Notes: a model not told the origin generated them from the letters alone. DNA of 64,000 nucleotides from Henriciella barbarensis (GCF_003576345.1 NZ_QWGB01000014.1:62001-126000), one strand, 5' to 3'; counted from the first letter of the stretch, positions 42,676 to 52,017 are shown. Numbers and translations are program-made.

Positions 42676-43302
42676 ATGAGAAAACGCCTGCCTGACTTTG
42701 CCCGTCTGCCGACCGGGCGCATGCTGACCCTGCTCAAGCTGGAGACTGGCCTGCGGCGCGGCGACACCTATGAAGCGTTAGCGAAACGGCTCGGCATCAG
42801 CCTCGGCTCTTCCAAGGTCTGGGCGCGCGAATTCGGCTTTCGCAAATGCGACCTCGATACGGAAACGGCAGATGAGCAGGCGGCGCGCCATGCGAGTTGG
42901 GCTCTGGCACTGTCAGACCTTGGCCGCCAGGATGAGGCAGCAGGCTATGAGGCGGAGGCGCGCAAGCTCGAAGCGCTGCTGTCCCGCCTATCCAAGCGGG
43001 CGGCGAAAGATCCGGAACGGCCTGACCCACTGGAACCCGCGCTTGTCTTCGTTGAGAGGGTTCGCGTGGCACTCGGCCCCCAGGCGGAAGTGGACGACGT
43101 CTTCAGACATATAGCCGATTACTATCGCGGGCTTCGAGCGCTTGGGGCCACCTTGCTCGGTGACGGGCAGGCGCGCTGGGTAAAAGGCCCGCCGAAAGGC
43201 GAGTTACCTGCGACACCGGATTGGCTGCCCTGTGACCCGTGGGCGGTGGTCGATGGTGCAGAATGGGAGGTGGAGGTTGGACGCGCGCTGGCGCTTTTGT
43301 GA
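42676..43302 (+). CDS. HTH-containing protein of unknown family
   Basis: A 208-residue protein. The N-terminal basic segment leads into a probable helix-turn-helix (DTYEALAKRLGISLGSSKVW, about residues 35-54), then a long charged helix (RQDEAAGYEAEARKLEALLS) that may oligomerise, and a mixed C-terminal domain with several Trp residues. I do not recognise the family. A DNA-binding N-terminus plus a helical oligomerisation segment recalls small terminase subunits, but no sequence motif proves it. A 223-nt region with nothing recognisable precedes it. Confidence 0.7.
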   Translation: MRKRLPDFARLPTGRMLTLLKLETGLRRGDTYEALAKRLGISLGSSKVWAREFGFRKCDLDTETADEQAARHASWALALSDLGRQDEAAGYEAEARKLEALLSRLSKRAAKDPERPDPLEPALVFVERVRVALGPQAEVDDVFRHIADYYRGLRALGATLLGDGQARWVKGPPKGELPATPDWLPCDPWAVVDGAEWEVEVGRALALL

Positions 43303-43357
43303 GACAGAGCTGAAAGACTGATCTTCCGGGCTCAGGACGAAGGTCGCGTCTGGCGGT

Positions 43358-44107
43358 CTAGACGACCTGGCCGCAGGCGCGGCGGAAGCGGCGGACGGTT
43401 TCGGCCATGCCATAAGTGAGCGCGTCGGCGGTCAAATTGTGACCGATGGACACCTCGGCGAGATCAGGAATGCGTGCGACCAAGGCGGGGAGATTGTCCA
43501 CGGTGAGGTCATGGCCGGCATTGATGCCGAGGCCATGCTGGCGCGCGGCGTCGGCGGTCTGGCCAAGTTTCTCGAGTTCGGCCGCCGTGGTGACGGCGTC
43601 ATTAAAGGCCCCGCCATAGGGACCGGTATAAAGCTCGACCCGGTCGGTGCCGGTGCTGACAGCCGCTTCGAGTTGCTGCGGGTCGGGATCGGGATCAGCA
43701 AAGAGGGAGAGGCGCGCACCGGTTTGTTTCAGCCGGCTGACAATCGACTGGAGCTTGACCGCGTGGGTCTTGAAATCCCATCCATGATCGGAGGTTGGCT
43801 GTGACGGCGCGTCGGGCACGAGCGTGATCTGGTGCGGCCTGATCTTCTCGACCAGCGCCATGAAAGCCTCGTTCGGATAGCCTTCGATATTGAACTCGCG
43901 GTCCGGAAACTCACTCGTGATGAGGTTCATCAGGTCCGGCACGTCGGCGCGGGTGATGTGGCGCTCATCGGGGCGAGGGTGAACGGTGAGGCCAGCCGCG
44001 CCTACCTCAAGCGCGATGCGGCCAAGGTCCACCACGCTCGGCCAGGGCAGGCCGCGGCGATTGCGCAGAAAGGCAACAGCATTGAGGTTGACTGAGAGGT
44101 CGGTCAT
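43358..44107 (-). CDS. pdxJ: Pyridoxine 5'-phosphate synthase
   Basis: A 249-residue PdxJ, a cytosolic TIM barrel enzyme that condenses 1-deoxyxylulose 5-phosphate with 3-amino-2-oxopropyl phosphate in vitamin B6 synthesis. Hallmarks are [16 protein letters not shown] at the start, [40 protein letters not shown] and a C-terminal [14 protein letters not shown]. Length is normal. No acpS follows it, unlike the E. coli arrangement. Confidence 0.96.
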   Translation of the reverse strand: MTDLSVNLNAVAFLRNRRGLPWPSVVDLGRIALEVGAAGLTVHPRPDERHITRADVPDLMNLITSEFPDREFNIEGYPNEAFMALVEKIRPHQITLVPDAPSQPTSDHGWDFKTHAVKLQSIVSRLKQTGARLSLFADPDPDPQQLEAAVSTGTDRVELYTGPYGGAFNDAVTTAAELEKLGQTADAARQHGLGINAGHDLTVDNLPALVARIPDLAEVSIGHNLTADALTYGMAETVRRFRRACGQVV

Positions 44108-44272
44108 GGCCGCTCCGATAGGCTCTGCTTGGACTGTGCATGTAGAGCTAGCGGGCTCAAAGTGCCAGAGTGCGAGGCTGAGAACGCGGCGTCAAATTTC
44201 GGCGGCACTTGCACAAGCATTGTCTGGTGTCTCTATTCGACAAGCAAAACAGAACAGGACTCGAGGACCGCA

Positions 44273-44842
44273 ATGCGACTGAAGAAGGCGAGGATCAATC
44301 CGCTCAGCAATGAAGAGATGAGCGATGAGATGAAAGCGATGCTGGGTGAGCGGTTTGATCGCGGAAAGGTTTTCAATATTTTCCGCACGCTCGCGCATGC
44401 GCCAAAGGCCTATAAGCAGTTCATGCGCTGGGGCGGGTATATCCTGTCTGACCGCAATGACCTTTCAGCGCGCGATCGGGAGCTCGTCGTCCTGCGGGCG
44501 GGCTATAACTGGAAAGCCGGATATGAATGGGCCCAGCATGTCGTGATCGGCAAGGAAGCGGGCCTTACCGATGAAGAGGTCGAGCGGATCAAGGCCGGGC
44601 CGGACGCCAATGGCTGGAGCGCAATCGATGCCGCCATGCTGCAGGCGACTGATGAGCTGACCTCCGACGCCTTCATCACCGATGCGACCTGGTCGCGGCT
44701 GTCGGACCTTACCGACAAGCAGAAGATGGACCTTGTGATGACGGTTGGTCAGTACACGCAGGTTTCCATGATGCTGAACTCATTCGGTGTGCAGCTGGAT
44801 GAAGGGCTGAATCTCGATCCTGATCTGGATGGGCGGCGCTGA
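44273..44842 (+). CDS. Carboxymuconolactone decarboxylase family (AhpD-like) protein
   Basis: A 189-residue protein of the CMD/AhpD fold. NIFRTLAHAPKAYKQFMRWGG and LSARDRELVVLRAGYNWKAGYEWAQHV match the family core. The usual CxxC redox pair is replaced (Ala/Gly-Trp residues around NWKAGYEW), so it is unlikely to be a true AhpD peroxidase. The start is ATG 44273, with GAGGA five nt upstream; the longer frame to 44129 lacks family similarity. It ends 8 nt from the oppositely read arsH. Confidence 0.87.
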   Translation: MRLKKARINPLSNEEMSDEMKAMLGERFDRGKVFNIFRTLAHAPKAYKQFMRWGGYILSDRNDLSARDRELVVLRAGYNWKAGYEWAQHVVIGKEAGLTDEEVERIKAGPDANGWSAIDAAMLQATDELTSDAFITDATWSRLSDLTDKQKMDLVMTVGQYTQVSMMLNSFGVQLDEGLNLDPDLDGRR

Positions 44843-44849
44843 ACGCAGA

Positions 44850-45566
44850 TCACATCGACCGCTGGCTGACGCGCTTTGAAACCTCAGCTGCACTCTCGCG
44901 GCGTTCGCTGTAGCGGTCGGTGAGGTAGGGAGAAATGTCGCGCGTCAGGAGCGTGAATTTTACCAACTCCTCCATCACATCGACGATCCGGTCGTAGAAT
45001 GCGGAGGGCTTCATCCGGCCATCGTCGTCGAACTCCAGCCAGGCCTTGGCGACCGAGGACTGGTTCGGGATGGTCAGGAGGCGCATCCAGCGGCCGAGGA
45101 TGCGCAGCTGGTTGACCGTGTTGAAGGATTGGGAGCCGCCGGACACCTGCATCACCGCAAGTGTCTTTCCCTGCGTGGGGCGGACACCGCCGAGGGCGAG
45201 CGGGATCCAGTCGATCTGGCTCTTCATGATGCTGGTTATCGAGCCGTGCCGCTCTGGCAAGCACCAAACCATGCCTTCGGACCAGATGACGAGGTCGCGA
45301 AGCTCTTTCACCTTGGGGTGATCGGCTTCGACCGTGTCGACCTGTGGCAGGCCGTGCGGATCAAAGACTTTTGTTTCACAGCCTAGCGCTTCAAGAATAC
45401 GGGCGGCTTCCTCATTGGCGAGACGGCTAAAGGAGCGCGCGCGAAGCGAACCATGAAGCAGCAGGATGCGCGGTTTGTGCGTGCTGCGCCCGGACGGAAA
45501 AAGCGCCTCAGGGTCGATGGCGCGAAGTTCGCTGGCGTCGAGAGCGGGTAGGTCGTCTTGGGACAT
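44850..45566 (-). CDS. arsH: ArsH family NADPH-dependent FMN reductase
   Basis: A 238-residue flavodoxin-like reductase of the ArsH group. It shows the FMN-binding [21 protein letters not shown], then [19 protein letters not shown] and [17 protein letters not shown], all typical. ArsH oxidises trivalent organoarsenicals and acts as a quinone or azo reductase. No arsR, arsC or arsB lies nearby, so it is an orphan arsH here and may serve general redox protection. It is downstream of the ABC-F gene on the same strand, in the leftward direction. Confidence 0.9.
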   Translation of the reverse strand: MSQDDLPALDASELRAIDPEALFPSGRSTHKPRILLLHGSLRARSFSRLANEEAARILEALGCETKVFDPHGLPQVDTVEADHPKVKELRDLVIWSEGMVWCLPERHGSITSIMKSQIDWIPLALGGVRPTQGKTLAVMQVSGGSQSFNTVNQLRILGRWMRLLTIPNQSSVAKAWLEFDDDGRMKPSAFYDRIVDVMEELVKFTLLTRDISPYLTDRYSERRESAAEVSKRVSQRSM

Positions 45567-45587
45567 GCGGGTTAGGCCTGCTTTATT

Positions 45588-47210
45588 TCAATGATCGTTG
45601 AAATATTGGTGTCCGGCCCTGACTTCAACCCGCTTGCCGAGATCCACCTGTCTTTCAATTCCGATCGCTTCCAGAAACCGCTTATCATGGCTGATGGCGA
45701 GGATGGCGCCGTTATAGGATTGGAGGGCGGACTCAAGCAGGCTGACAGCTTCCATGTCGAGATGGTTGGTTGGCTCATCGAGAAGGAGGAGTTCGGGCGG
45801 CTGGGGCGCGGCGAAGGCGGCGGCCAGGGCGGCGCGAAGGCGCTCTCCGCCAGATAGCGTGCCGGCGAGTTGCAGGGCATCGCCCGAACGGAAGGCGAAG
45901 CGGGCAAGCTGGGCGCGCGCTTCATTCTCACTGAGGGCCGGGGCGAGGCGTCTCATATTTTCGATGAGCGAGCTTGCGGGGTCGAGCGATGAGCTGTGCT
46001 GGTCGAGCAGGGCGATACGATCAGTATGCAGACTGATGCCGCCGGAGGTTGGGGAGAGCTCTCCGGTGATGAGCTTGAGAAGCGTCGATTTGCCGGAGCC
46101 GTTCGGCCCCTTGATGGCGAGACGCTGGGGCCCGCGAACCTCAAACGAGAGGGGGCCGAAAAGCTGGCGCTCACCAAAGCGCATTTCGGCGTCCTCAACG
46201 CTGAGCAGCTGACGCGAAGCGGGAAGGTTGCAGGCGGGAAGCTCAATGGTCAGCGGAGTGACGCGTTCGAGCTGGGCGTCTGCGTCGCTCAGGGCGGCCT
46301 GCGCCTCACCAAGCTGGCGGCTGGCGAGCATGTTGCCGCGCCCACTGGTCGCCTCGGCGCGCTGCGCGCGGGCGTCGAGGACGAGCTTTGGCTGGTCGCC
46401 GCGCGCGCGCACGGCCCGGCCTCGCGCGTCTGACCGGTCCTGACGTTCCTTCGCCTGCTGGCTCTTGCGTTCGGTGGCTTTGAGGCGGTTTGCGGCGGTT
46501 TGCGCTTCTGCCCTTGCGCGGGCGCGGGCAGCATTGCGCGCCGCTTCAAACTCTGACCAGCCGCCGCCGAAGACGGTGCAGCCAACGGGGGTCAGCTCCA
46601 CGATCCGGTCCATCCGTTCCAGCAAGGCACGGTCATGGCTGGCGACCAGCAGCCCTCCGGACCAGTTGTCGATGAGCGACATGACACTGGCGCGGCCTTC
46701 GGCGTCGAGATTGTTAGTCGGCTCATCAAGGAGGATGAGGTCAGGCTCTGCCAGCAGCAGGCGGGCGAGGCCGATGCGCGTGCGCTCACCGCCGGAAAAG
46801 CTCGCGATCAGGCGGGTGGTGTCGACGCCAGCGAGGCCCGTGTCGGCGAGCGCCTTTTCGAGGCGCACCTCCAGCGTCCAGTCGGCGGCGTCGAAATCCT
46901 CCTCCGTGCCGTCGCCAGCGGTGATGATGGCGAGGCGGGCAAGGTCTGTTTGGACGCCCAAGGCTTCGACGACCGTGTCCGCCTCATCAAAACGCTGCTG
47001 GAGCATGGCGGCGCGGTCGTGCACGCTGATCTGGCCGCGTGCGGGGGTGAGATCGCCCGCGATTGCTTTGAGCAGCGTGGACTTGCCACAGCCATTGCGT
47101 CCAACGAGGCCGACAGCCTCGCGTCCGAGTGACAGGGTCAGGTGGTCGAAAAGTGTGTCGCCTTCAGGCGTGGCGAGGGACAGCGAATCGATTGTGAGGA
47201 AGGAAGACAT
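45588..47210 (-). CDS. ABC-F family ATPase (ribosome-associated)
   Basis: A 540-residue soluble protein with two ABC ATPase domains and no membrane segment. Domain 1 has Walker A GRNGCGKST (about residues 37-45), signature SFSGGERTRIGLARLLL and Walker B LILLDEPTNNLD. A charged linker follows (about 235-300). Domain 2 has GPNGSGKST, TLSGGERLRAALAAAF and LLLDEPTNHLD. ABC-F proteins act on the ribosome; the subgroup resembles the Uup/YheS-like translation factors, and antibiotic protection is not implied. The promoter lies in the 185-nt gap shared with the Old Yellow Enzyme gene. Confidence 0.92.
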   Translation of the reverse strand: MSSFLTIDSLSLATPEGDTLFDHLTLSLGREAVGLVGRNGCGKSTLLKAIAGDLTPARGQISVHDRAAMLQQRFDEADTVVEALGVQTDLARLAIITAGDGTEEDFDAADWTLEVRLEKALADTGLAGVDTTRLIASFSGGERTRIGLARLLLAEPDLILLDEPTNNLDAEGRASVMSLIDNWSGGLLVASHDRALLERMDRIVELTPVGCTVFGGGWSEFEAARNAARARARAEAQTAANRLKATERKSQQAKERQDRSDARGRAVRARGDQPKLVLDARAQRAEATSGRGNMLASRQLGEAQAALSDADAQLERVTPLTIELPACNLPASRQLLSVEDAEMRFGERQLFGPLSFEVRGPQRLAIKGPNGSGKSTLLKLITGELSPTSGGISLHTDRIALLDQHSSSLDPASSLIENMRRLAPALSENEARAQLARFAFRSGDALQLAGTLSGGERLRAALAAAFAAPQPPELLLLDEPTNHLDMEAVSLLESALQSYNGAILAISHDKRFLEAIGIERQVDLGKRVEVRAGHQYFNDH

Positions 47211-47395
47211 GAGGGACCTCTCGGGTCAGGCAAACAGGCAGCGCGAACGGGATGCGTGCTTGATCCATGTCTCTTGTTTCCTTTCAGCCTCTTGGGTTGC
47301 GAAGATAGGCGCCAGTGGCGCGGGGCGCAAGGAAAAGCCGTGGACGCCCCGCGCGGGCTAGGCCATGCTGCGCTGAAGCCACGGAAGGGCACGCC

Positions 47396-48688
47396 ATGAC
47401 CAGCATTCTTGAACAACCCCTGGACCTGCCATGCGGCGCGCGCCTGCCGAACCGGCTGTGCAAGGCGGCGATGACCGAGCAGCTGGCCGGGCCGTTGAAC
47501 CGCGCCGATGGACGTCATGTGAAGCTTTATGAGACATGGGCGGGCAGTGGCTGCGGCCTGCTCCTGACGGGCAATGTGCTGGTCGACCGGATGCATCTGG
47601 AAAGCCCCGGCAATGTCGCGATTGTGGGCGATCAGCCGCCTGAACACATTACGGCCCTGAAGGCGTGGAGCGCGGCGGCGAAATCGCAGGGCGCGGCCGT
47701 CTGGATGCAGATCAGCCATGCCGGGCGCCAGACGCCGACCATCGTCAACAAGACGCCTGTGTCCGCCTCCGACGTCCAGCTGGCGCTGCCTGGCAACCAG
47801 TTCGGCAAGCCGCGCCCGATGACGGTGCAGGAGATACAGGACACGATTGCAGCCTTTGCGCATACGGCAAAGGTCGCGAGGGAGACGGGCTTTGACGGGG
47901 TGCAGGTGCATGGCGCGCATGGCTATCTGATCAGCCAGTTCCTCTCGCCGCGCTCCAACATCCGCAATGATGAATATGGCGGCTCGCTGGAGAACCGGGC
48001 GCGCTTCCTGCTCGAGACGGTGGACGCGGTGCGCGCGGCGGTAGGGCCGGATTTTGGCGTGGGCGTGAAGCTCAACTCGGCGGATTTCCAGCAGGGTGGT
48101 TTCAGCTTCGAAGACTGCATCCAGGTGGTCGAGTGGCTGAACGAGAAGTCCATCGACCTGCTTGAGATTTCAGGTGGCAATTATGAGCAACCGGCGCTGC
48201 TCGGCATTGAGGGTATGCAGGCGCGCGAGGAGCAGGCCGTACGCGCCAGCACCAAGGCGCGTGAGGCCTATTTCGTCGACTATGCCGCCATGGTGCGCGA
48301 GCGCGCGAAGATGCCGGTCATGGCGACGGGCGGGTTCCGCTCCAAAGTGGCGATGGAGGAGACGGTGTCTTCTGGCATGGCAGACATGATCGGGCTCGGT
48401 GCGCCACTTTGCGGGGACCCGCACGGGCCTGCGCGCTTACTGTCCGGGGAGAGCGAGCGACTGGAAAATCACGCCAAGAAGATGCGCCTCGGCCCCGGTT
48501 TTCTCGGCCCCAATAGCGGCATCGGCATGATCAAGATGGTCAACGCGCTGGGGCAGATGGCATGGAACTACCTTGCGATCGAGGCGATGGCCGAGGGGCG
48601 GCAGCCACCGAAGGGCAAGGGGCTGCTGTCGAGCTTCACAAAGCATCAGGCGCGCCAGCAAAAGCAGGCCAAGGCTCTGCAGCGTTAG
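47396..48688 (+). CDS. NADH:flavin oxidoreductase (Old Yellow Enzyme family)
   Basis: A 430-residue FMN-dependent TIM barrel. The N-terminal LPNRLCKAAMTEQLAGP, WMQISHAGRQTPTIVNKTPV, the catalytic FDGVQVHGAHGYLISQFLSP and NIRNDEYGGSLENRARF are all diagnostic. It reduces activated C=C bonds of enones or related compounds with NADPH. It lacks the C-terminal Fe-S and FAD domains of 2,4-dienoyl-CoA reductase. ATG 47396 follows GGAAGGG by 8 nt; the frame upstream to 47315 is not conserved. Confidence 0.92.
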   Translation: MTSILEQPLDLPCGARLPNRLCKAAMTEQLAGPLNRADGRHVKLYETWAGSGCGLLLTGNVLVDRMHLESPGNVAIVGDQPPEHITALKAWSAAAKSQGAAVWMQISHAGRQTPTIVNKTPVSASDVQLALPGNQFGKPRPMTVQEIQDTIAAFAHTAKVARETGFDGVQVHGAHGYLISQFLSPRSNIRNDEYGGSLENRARFLLETVDAVRAAVGPDFGVGVKLNSADFQQGGFSFEDCIQVVEWLNEKSIDLLEISGGNYEQPALLGIEGMQAREEQAVRASTKAREAYFVDYAAMVRERAKMPVMATGGFRSKVAMEETVSSGMADMIGLGAPLCGDPHGPARLLSGESERLENHAKKMRLGPGFLGPNSGIGMIKMVNALGQMAWNYLAIEAMAEGRQPPKGKGLLSSFTKHQARQQKQAKALQR

Positions 48689-48727
48689 TTGAGCGGGGTT
48701 GGTTATCTTGCTCGGCTCGACCTTCGA

Positions 48728-48745
48728 CTTCGCTCAGGATGAGCC
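48728..48745 (+). repeat. REP-like element, half copy
   Basis: CTTCGCTCAGGATGAGCC at 48728-48745, preceded by TTCGA, is identical to the left arm of the palindromic element at 49110-49166. It lacks a clear right arm. It lies between the Old Yellow Enzyme gene and the small AT-rich membrane gene. This motif family (CTCATCCTGAGCGAAG and complement) is a common intergenic repeat in many bacteria; I recognise it by pattern. Confidence 0.7.
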
Positions 48746-48785
48746 ATTCTGGCGTGGTCTGGAGCGGCTGATTGTACGGATACTG

Positions 48786-49070
48786 CTAGCCGTTTTGGTA
48801 AATAATCAGCGACATAAGCGCCAATATGACTATGGAAAATATGTACCCTGTCCAATACATGACGTACAAAGACGGGAATTTTACTTTAGCTTCTTTGAGT
48901 GTGAGATTGTGGTAAAATCGAAGTGGTTGCCAGAGTGTGTGAACTAAGATCCCCACAAAACCACAGATAGGCAATACATAGCGTTGCACCTCCTCTGGCG
49001 CAAACGCCAGAATAGCCGCTGCCAGCAATACCATTATCGTGGTGTTGACCAGGTTTTTTACATAAAACAT
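48786..49070 (-). CDS. Small AT-rich multi-spanning membrane protein
   Basis: A 94-residue protein with about three membrane helices (residues 9-25, 31-47 and 71-90) separated by short charged loops (RFYHNLTLKEAKVKF). The base composition and codons are clearly more AT-rich than the rest of the window: ATA, TTA and AAT codons are frequent. It is bracketed by copies of a REP-like repeat. I recognise no family. Composition and flanking repeats suggest recent acquisition. No good ribosome site is evident before ATG 49070, so the start is uncertain. Confidence 0.6.
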   Translation of the reverse strand: MFYVKNLVNTTIMVLLAAAILAFAPEEVQRYVLPICGFVGILVHTLWQPLRFYHNLTLKEAKVKFPSLYVMYWTGYIFSIVILALMSLIIYQNG

Positions 49071-49109
49071 GTGTTCAATCCAACGAGCCGCAAATGGTTG
49101 TATTCTCCG

Positions 49110-49166
49110 CTTCGCTCAGGATGAGCCTTTTGGAGCGCTTTCCAGAGCCGCTCATCCTGAGCGAAG
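49110..49166. repeat. REP-like palindromic element, full copy
   Basis: Perfect 17-nt arms CTTCGCTCAGGATGAGC (49110-49126) and GCTCATCCTGAGCGAAG (49150-49166) flank a 23-nt centre that itself contains TGGA/TCCA pairing. As RNA it would form a long hairpin and may also stop transcription between the flanking leftward genes. Its left arm is shared exactly with 48728-48744. Confidence 0.75.
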
Positions 49167-49201
49167 GCGAAGGGTAAGCGGCTATTGGTGGTCCTTCTCG
49201 A

Positions 49202-50020
49202 TTAGATACTGCCGCGCTCGCGGATGCGCTGGATGTAGTGGCGGACATCGTATTGCTCGTCGCCCTCATGGCGGGGGGCGTAGCGGGCATAGGCGTCTTT
49301 CAGGGCATCCATGCGTTCATCGATCCGGACGGTATTGTAGGCGTGCGAGACCACGAAGCGTTCGCCTTCGAGGATTTGAGGATAAATGATCCCGGCGAAC
49401 TCATCGGCATGCATGGCGACGTCTTCGAAGCCGGGTGTTAGCTCGGTCGAGACCCAGCCGGGGATGATGAGGCCGACGGTGATGAAGTCTGGCATCTGCT
49501 CACGGAACGTTTCTGTCAGGCCGAGGACGGCGTGTTTGGAGGCGATGTAGGCGGCAGCATTGGTGGCGCAGAAAAAGGAGTTCTCTGAGCCGGTATTATA
49601 GATCATGGCGGGCGTCCCCTGATCTTTCATGCGCTCGCCGAAAACCCGGCAGCCATGCCAGACACCCCAGAAGTTCACGTTCATGATGTGGTGCGCGTCT
49701 TCCATCGGCACGTCAGGCAGGCGCTTCTCGCGGCTCCCGACGCCAGCATTGTTGATCAGCACATCGCAGCCGCCATAAGTTTGCCAGACATGGTCAGCCA
49801 GCGCCTCGACCTGATCCAGATCAGTGACGTCACAGACATTGTAGCTGGCTTCTGCGCCCATCTGTTTCAGCGCCTCGCATGCTTCCTGAAGCCGATGCTC
49901 TCGCGGTTCAGCCAGCATGATCCGCGCGCCGTCTGCGCCAAATTGCCTGGCCAGCGCAAAGCCGATGCCGGTCGCGCCACCTGTGATCACGACTGTCCTG
50001 TTTTTCATATTGGTGGCCAT
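49202..50020 (-). CDS. SDR family NAD(P)-dependent oxidoreductase
   Basis: A 272-residue classical short-chain dehydrogenase. The cofactor motif TGGATGIG is at about residues 13-20, NNAG at about 90 (LINNAGVGS), and the catalytic Ser-Tyr-Lys is seen in NTGSENS and YIASKHA (about residues 143-162). The C-terminal 50 residues (ERFVVSHAYNTVRIDERMD) are longer than in the shortest SDRs. The substrate is not predictable. The promoter is in the 85-nt gap shared with the divergent DUF6090-like gene. Confidence 0.9.
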   Translation of the reverse strand: MATNMKNRTVVITGGATGIGFALARQFGADGARIMLAEPREHRLQEACEALKQMGAEASYNVCDVTDLDQVEALADHVWQTYGGCDVLINNAGVGSREKRLPDVPMEDAHHIMNVNFWGVWHGCRVFGERMKDQGTPAMIYNTGSENSFFCATNAAAYIASKHAVLGLTETFREQMPDFITVGLIIPGWVSTELTPGFEDVAMHADEFAGIIYPQILEGERFVVSHAYNTVRIDERMDALKDAYARYAPRHEGDEQYDVRHYIQRIRERGSI

Positions 50021-50105
50021 GTTGCGCTTCCCCCGTATTCACGCTCGATTTTCGAGATGCTTTGGGCAAGGATGCAGGCCTTGGTGCGAGGGGGCAATCG
50101 AAACC

Positions 50106-50852
50106 ATGTTACTTCGTCGGTTAAGTCGACATATCGGCGAGCAGAACTGGCTCGCCGTGGTGCTGGATTTCTTCATTGTCGTCCTGGGTGTGTTCATTGG
50201 TGTGCAGCTAGGCAACTGGAACAGCGCGCTTGCTGACAGGGCGGCCTATGAAGATGCGCTCGAGCGCTACCGCGCAGAGCTCGCGATCAATCTCGAGACG
50301 CTGGAGACCGAGAACGCCAATATCATGCTCGGGCTTGAGGTGGTGAGGGACGGCATCGACGCTTTGCAATCTTGCGAGGATAGCGAAGAGGCGACTGACG
50401 CAGTAAACCGGTCAATCAACCTCGCCTTGGGCACGTTCGGCATATCGGTACGTGATAGCGCCCTGCGCGAGCTCACCACATCGCCGCGCTTGCTGGCGCT
50501 GAAGGCAGACGATGAGAGACGGCGCCTGAGCGATACCGCGCACATCGTCGACGTGTATTCGCGGGAGGCGGGCTTTATCGAAATCATACCGCTGGAGAAA
50601 CGCCTCCAGGACAATGCGTTGATTAGTGTCGGAAAGCCGGTCACCGTTCAGACGACCTATTTCGGGCAGGACTTTTCCCGTGTGAACCGGATGCTGCAAC
50701 TGGCAGTGCCCGTCTCCATCGCGTGCGCCGATAATGCCTTGATCAAGGATCTGTACACCTGGGAGCGTTGGCAGTCTGCGCAGCCCGCGGTGGGGCGAAT
50801 ACTCGCCGAGCGGTTCCAGGCGGACCTCGACTGGCTTGCTGCGCGCAGCTGA
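50106..50852 (+). CDS. DUF6090-like single-pass membrane protein
   Basis: A 248-residue protein with one N-terminal membrane helix whose sequence DFFIVVLGVFIGVQLGNWNS is the hallmark of DUF6090-type proteins. The remaining ~210 residues are mostly helical and probably periplasmic. The group is common in bacteria with many TonB receptors but has no assigned function. The start is ATG 50106; the upstream frame back to 49917 overlaps the SDR gene and is not conserved. GAGGGGG lies about 11 nt upstream. Confidence 0.8.
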   Translation: MLLRRLSRHIGEQNWLAVVLDFFIVVLGVFIGVQLGNWNSALADRAAYEDALERYRAELAINLETLETENANIMLGLEVVRDGIDALQSCEDSEEATDAVNRSINLALGTFGISVRDSALRELTTSPRLLALKADDERRRLSDTAHIVDVYSREAGFIEIIPLEKRLQDNALISVGKPVTVQTTYFGQDFSRVNRMLQLAVPVSIACADNALIKDLYTWERWQSAQPAVGRILAERFQADLDWLAARS

Positions 50853-50947
50853 GCGAAAGAAGATTTTCGCAACGTCATGTCTTGCCGCGCGCGCGGGCGA
50901 AGTTAGGTCTGCGCCAGTGAGGAATTTGCTTTAGAGGGAAGCGTCCA

Positions 50948-51931
50948 ATGTCCGTGCCATCCATTTTTTCAAACCTGCGCCTGCCGGTCATCGGTTCGCC
51001 GCTTTTCATTATCTCCGGCCCAGAGCTTGTCATTGCCCAGTGCAAGGCCGGTGTTGTCGGCTCGTTTCCATCGCTGAATGCCCGCCCGATCAGCCAGCTC
51101 GATGAGTGGCTTGATCAGATCACCTCTGAACTGGACGCCTATAACAAGGCCAATCCGGACCGTCCGGCTGCGCCGTTCGCGGTGAACCAGATCGTCCACA
51201 AGACGAATAACCGCCTCGAAGAGGACCTTGAGCTTTGCGTGAAGTACAAGGTGCCATTCGTGATTACGTCGCTGGGCGCGCGCACCGAAGTGAATGACGC
51301 CATCCAGTCCTATGGTGGCATCGTCATGCATGACGTCATCAACACCGTCTTCGCGCACAAGGCGCTGGAAAAGGGCGCCGACGGCCTGATCGCCGTCTGC
51401 TCGGGGGCAGGCGGCCATGCAGGCACACTCTCGCCATTTGCCCTGATCCAGGAGATCCGCCAGTTCTTTGACGGACCGCTGGCGCTCTCAGGCTCTATCG
51501 CGCATGGCGGATCGATCGCTGCGGCGCAGGCCATGGGCGCTGACTTCGCCTATATCGGCTCTGCCTTTATCTCTTGCGATGAAGCGCGCGCAGCGGACGG
51601 CTACAAGGACATGATCGTCGACAGCGCGTCGAAGGACATCATTTATTCGAACCTGTTCACCGGCGTGCACGGCAACTATCTCGCCCCGTCCATCTCGGCA
51701 GCTGGCCTTGACCCGAACGACCTGCCGGAGAGCGATCCGAGCGCGATGAATTTCGGCTCAGGCGGCAACCAGAAGTCCAAGGCCTGGAAAGATATCTGGG
51801 GCTGCGGCCAGGGCATTGGGGCCATTGAGGAGCGGATGTCGACGGCGAAGTTCGTTGACAAGCTGGAGCGCGAATACAATGAAGCCATCGCGGCCCTGTC
51901 GACGGGCCGGGCGTTCGCTTCTGCTGGATAA
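50948..51931 (+). CDS. Nitronate monooxygenase-like flavin oxidoreductase
   Basis: A 327-residue FMN TIM barrel of the nitronate monooxygenase / 2-nitropropane dioxygenase family. Typical blocks are RLPVIGSPLFIISGPELV, VINTVFAHKALEKGADGLIAV, GAGGHAGTLSPFALI (with the catalytic His) and GADFAYIGSAFISCDEARA. It oxidises nitronates or acts as an NAD(P)H:quinone reductase; the family does not discriminate these by sequence alone. A GAGGG ribosome site lies 8-9 nt before the ATG. A strong terminator follows at 51990. Confidence 0.9.
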   Translation: MSVPSIFSNLRLPVIGSPLFIISGPELVIAQCKAGVVGSFPSLNARPISQLDEWLDQITSELDAYNKANPDRPAAPFAVNQIVHKTNNRLEEDLELCVKYKVPFVITSLGARTEVNDAIQSYGGIVMHDVINTVFAHKALEKGADGLIAVCSGAGGHAGTLSPFALIQEIRQFFDGPLALSGSIAHGGSIAAAQAMGADFAYIGSAFISCDEARAADGYKDMIVDSASKDIIYSNLFTGVHGNYLAPSISAAGLDPNDLPESDPSAMNFGSGGNQKSKAWKDIWGCGQGIGAIEERMSTAKFVDKLEREYNEAIAALSTGRAFASAG

Positions 51932-51989
51932 GTTCCTTTGTTCCGCATGCGGAACAGGTTGTAGTCCATTGATAATGTGGCACTAATCG

Positions 51990-52017
51990 CCCCGTCTGAC
52001 TGATTGGTCAGACGGGG
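51990..52017 (+). terminator. Rho-independent terminator after flavin oxidoreductase gene
   Basis: Perfect 11-nt arms CCCCGTCTGAC (51990-52000) and GTCAGACGGGG (52007-52017) around a 6-nt loop, followed by CTTTGTTT. It separates the oxidoreductase from the M15 peptidase/holin pair. Confidence 0.88.

Noticed and set aside
43303-43357. Weak hairpin around CGTCT/AGACG between converging genes
   Set aside because: The stem is short with bulges and there is no U-tract, so I do not call a terminator.
47318-47354. Inverted repeat GCGCGGGGCG / CGCCCCGCGC before the Old Yellow Enzyme gene
   Set aside because: The 17-nt loop and lack of a U-run do not make a terminator, and GC-rich dyads arise easily in this composition; no function can be assigned.
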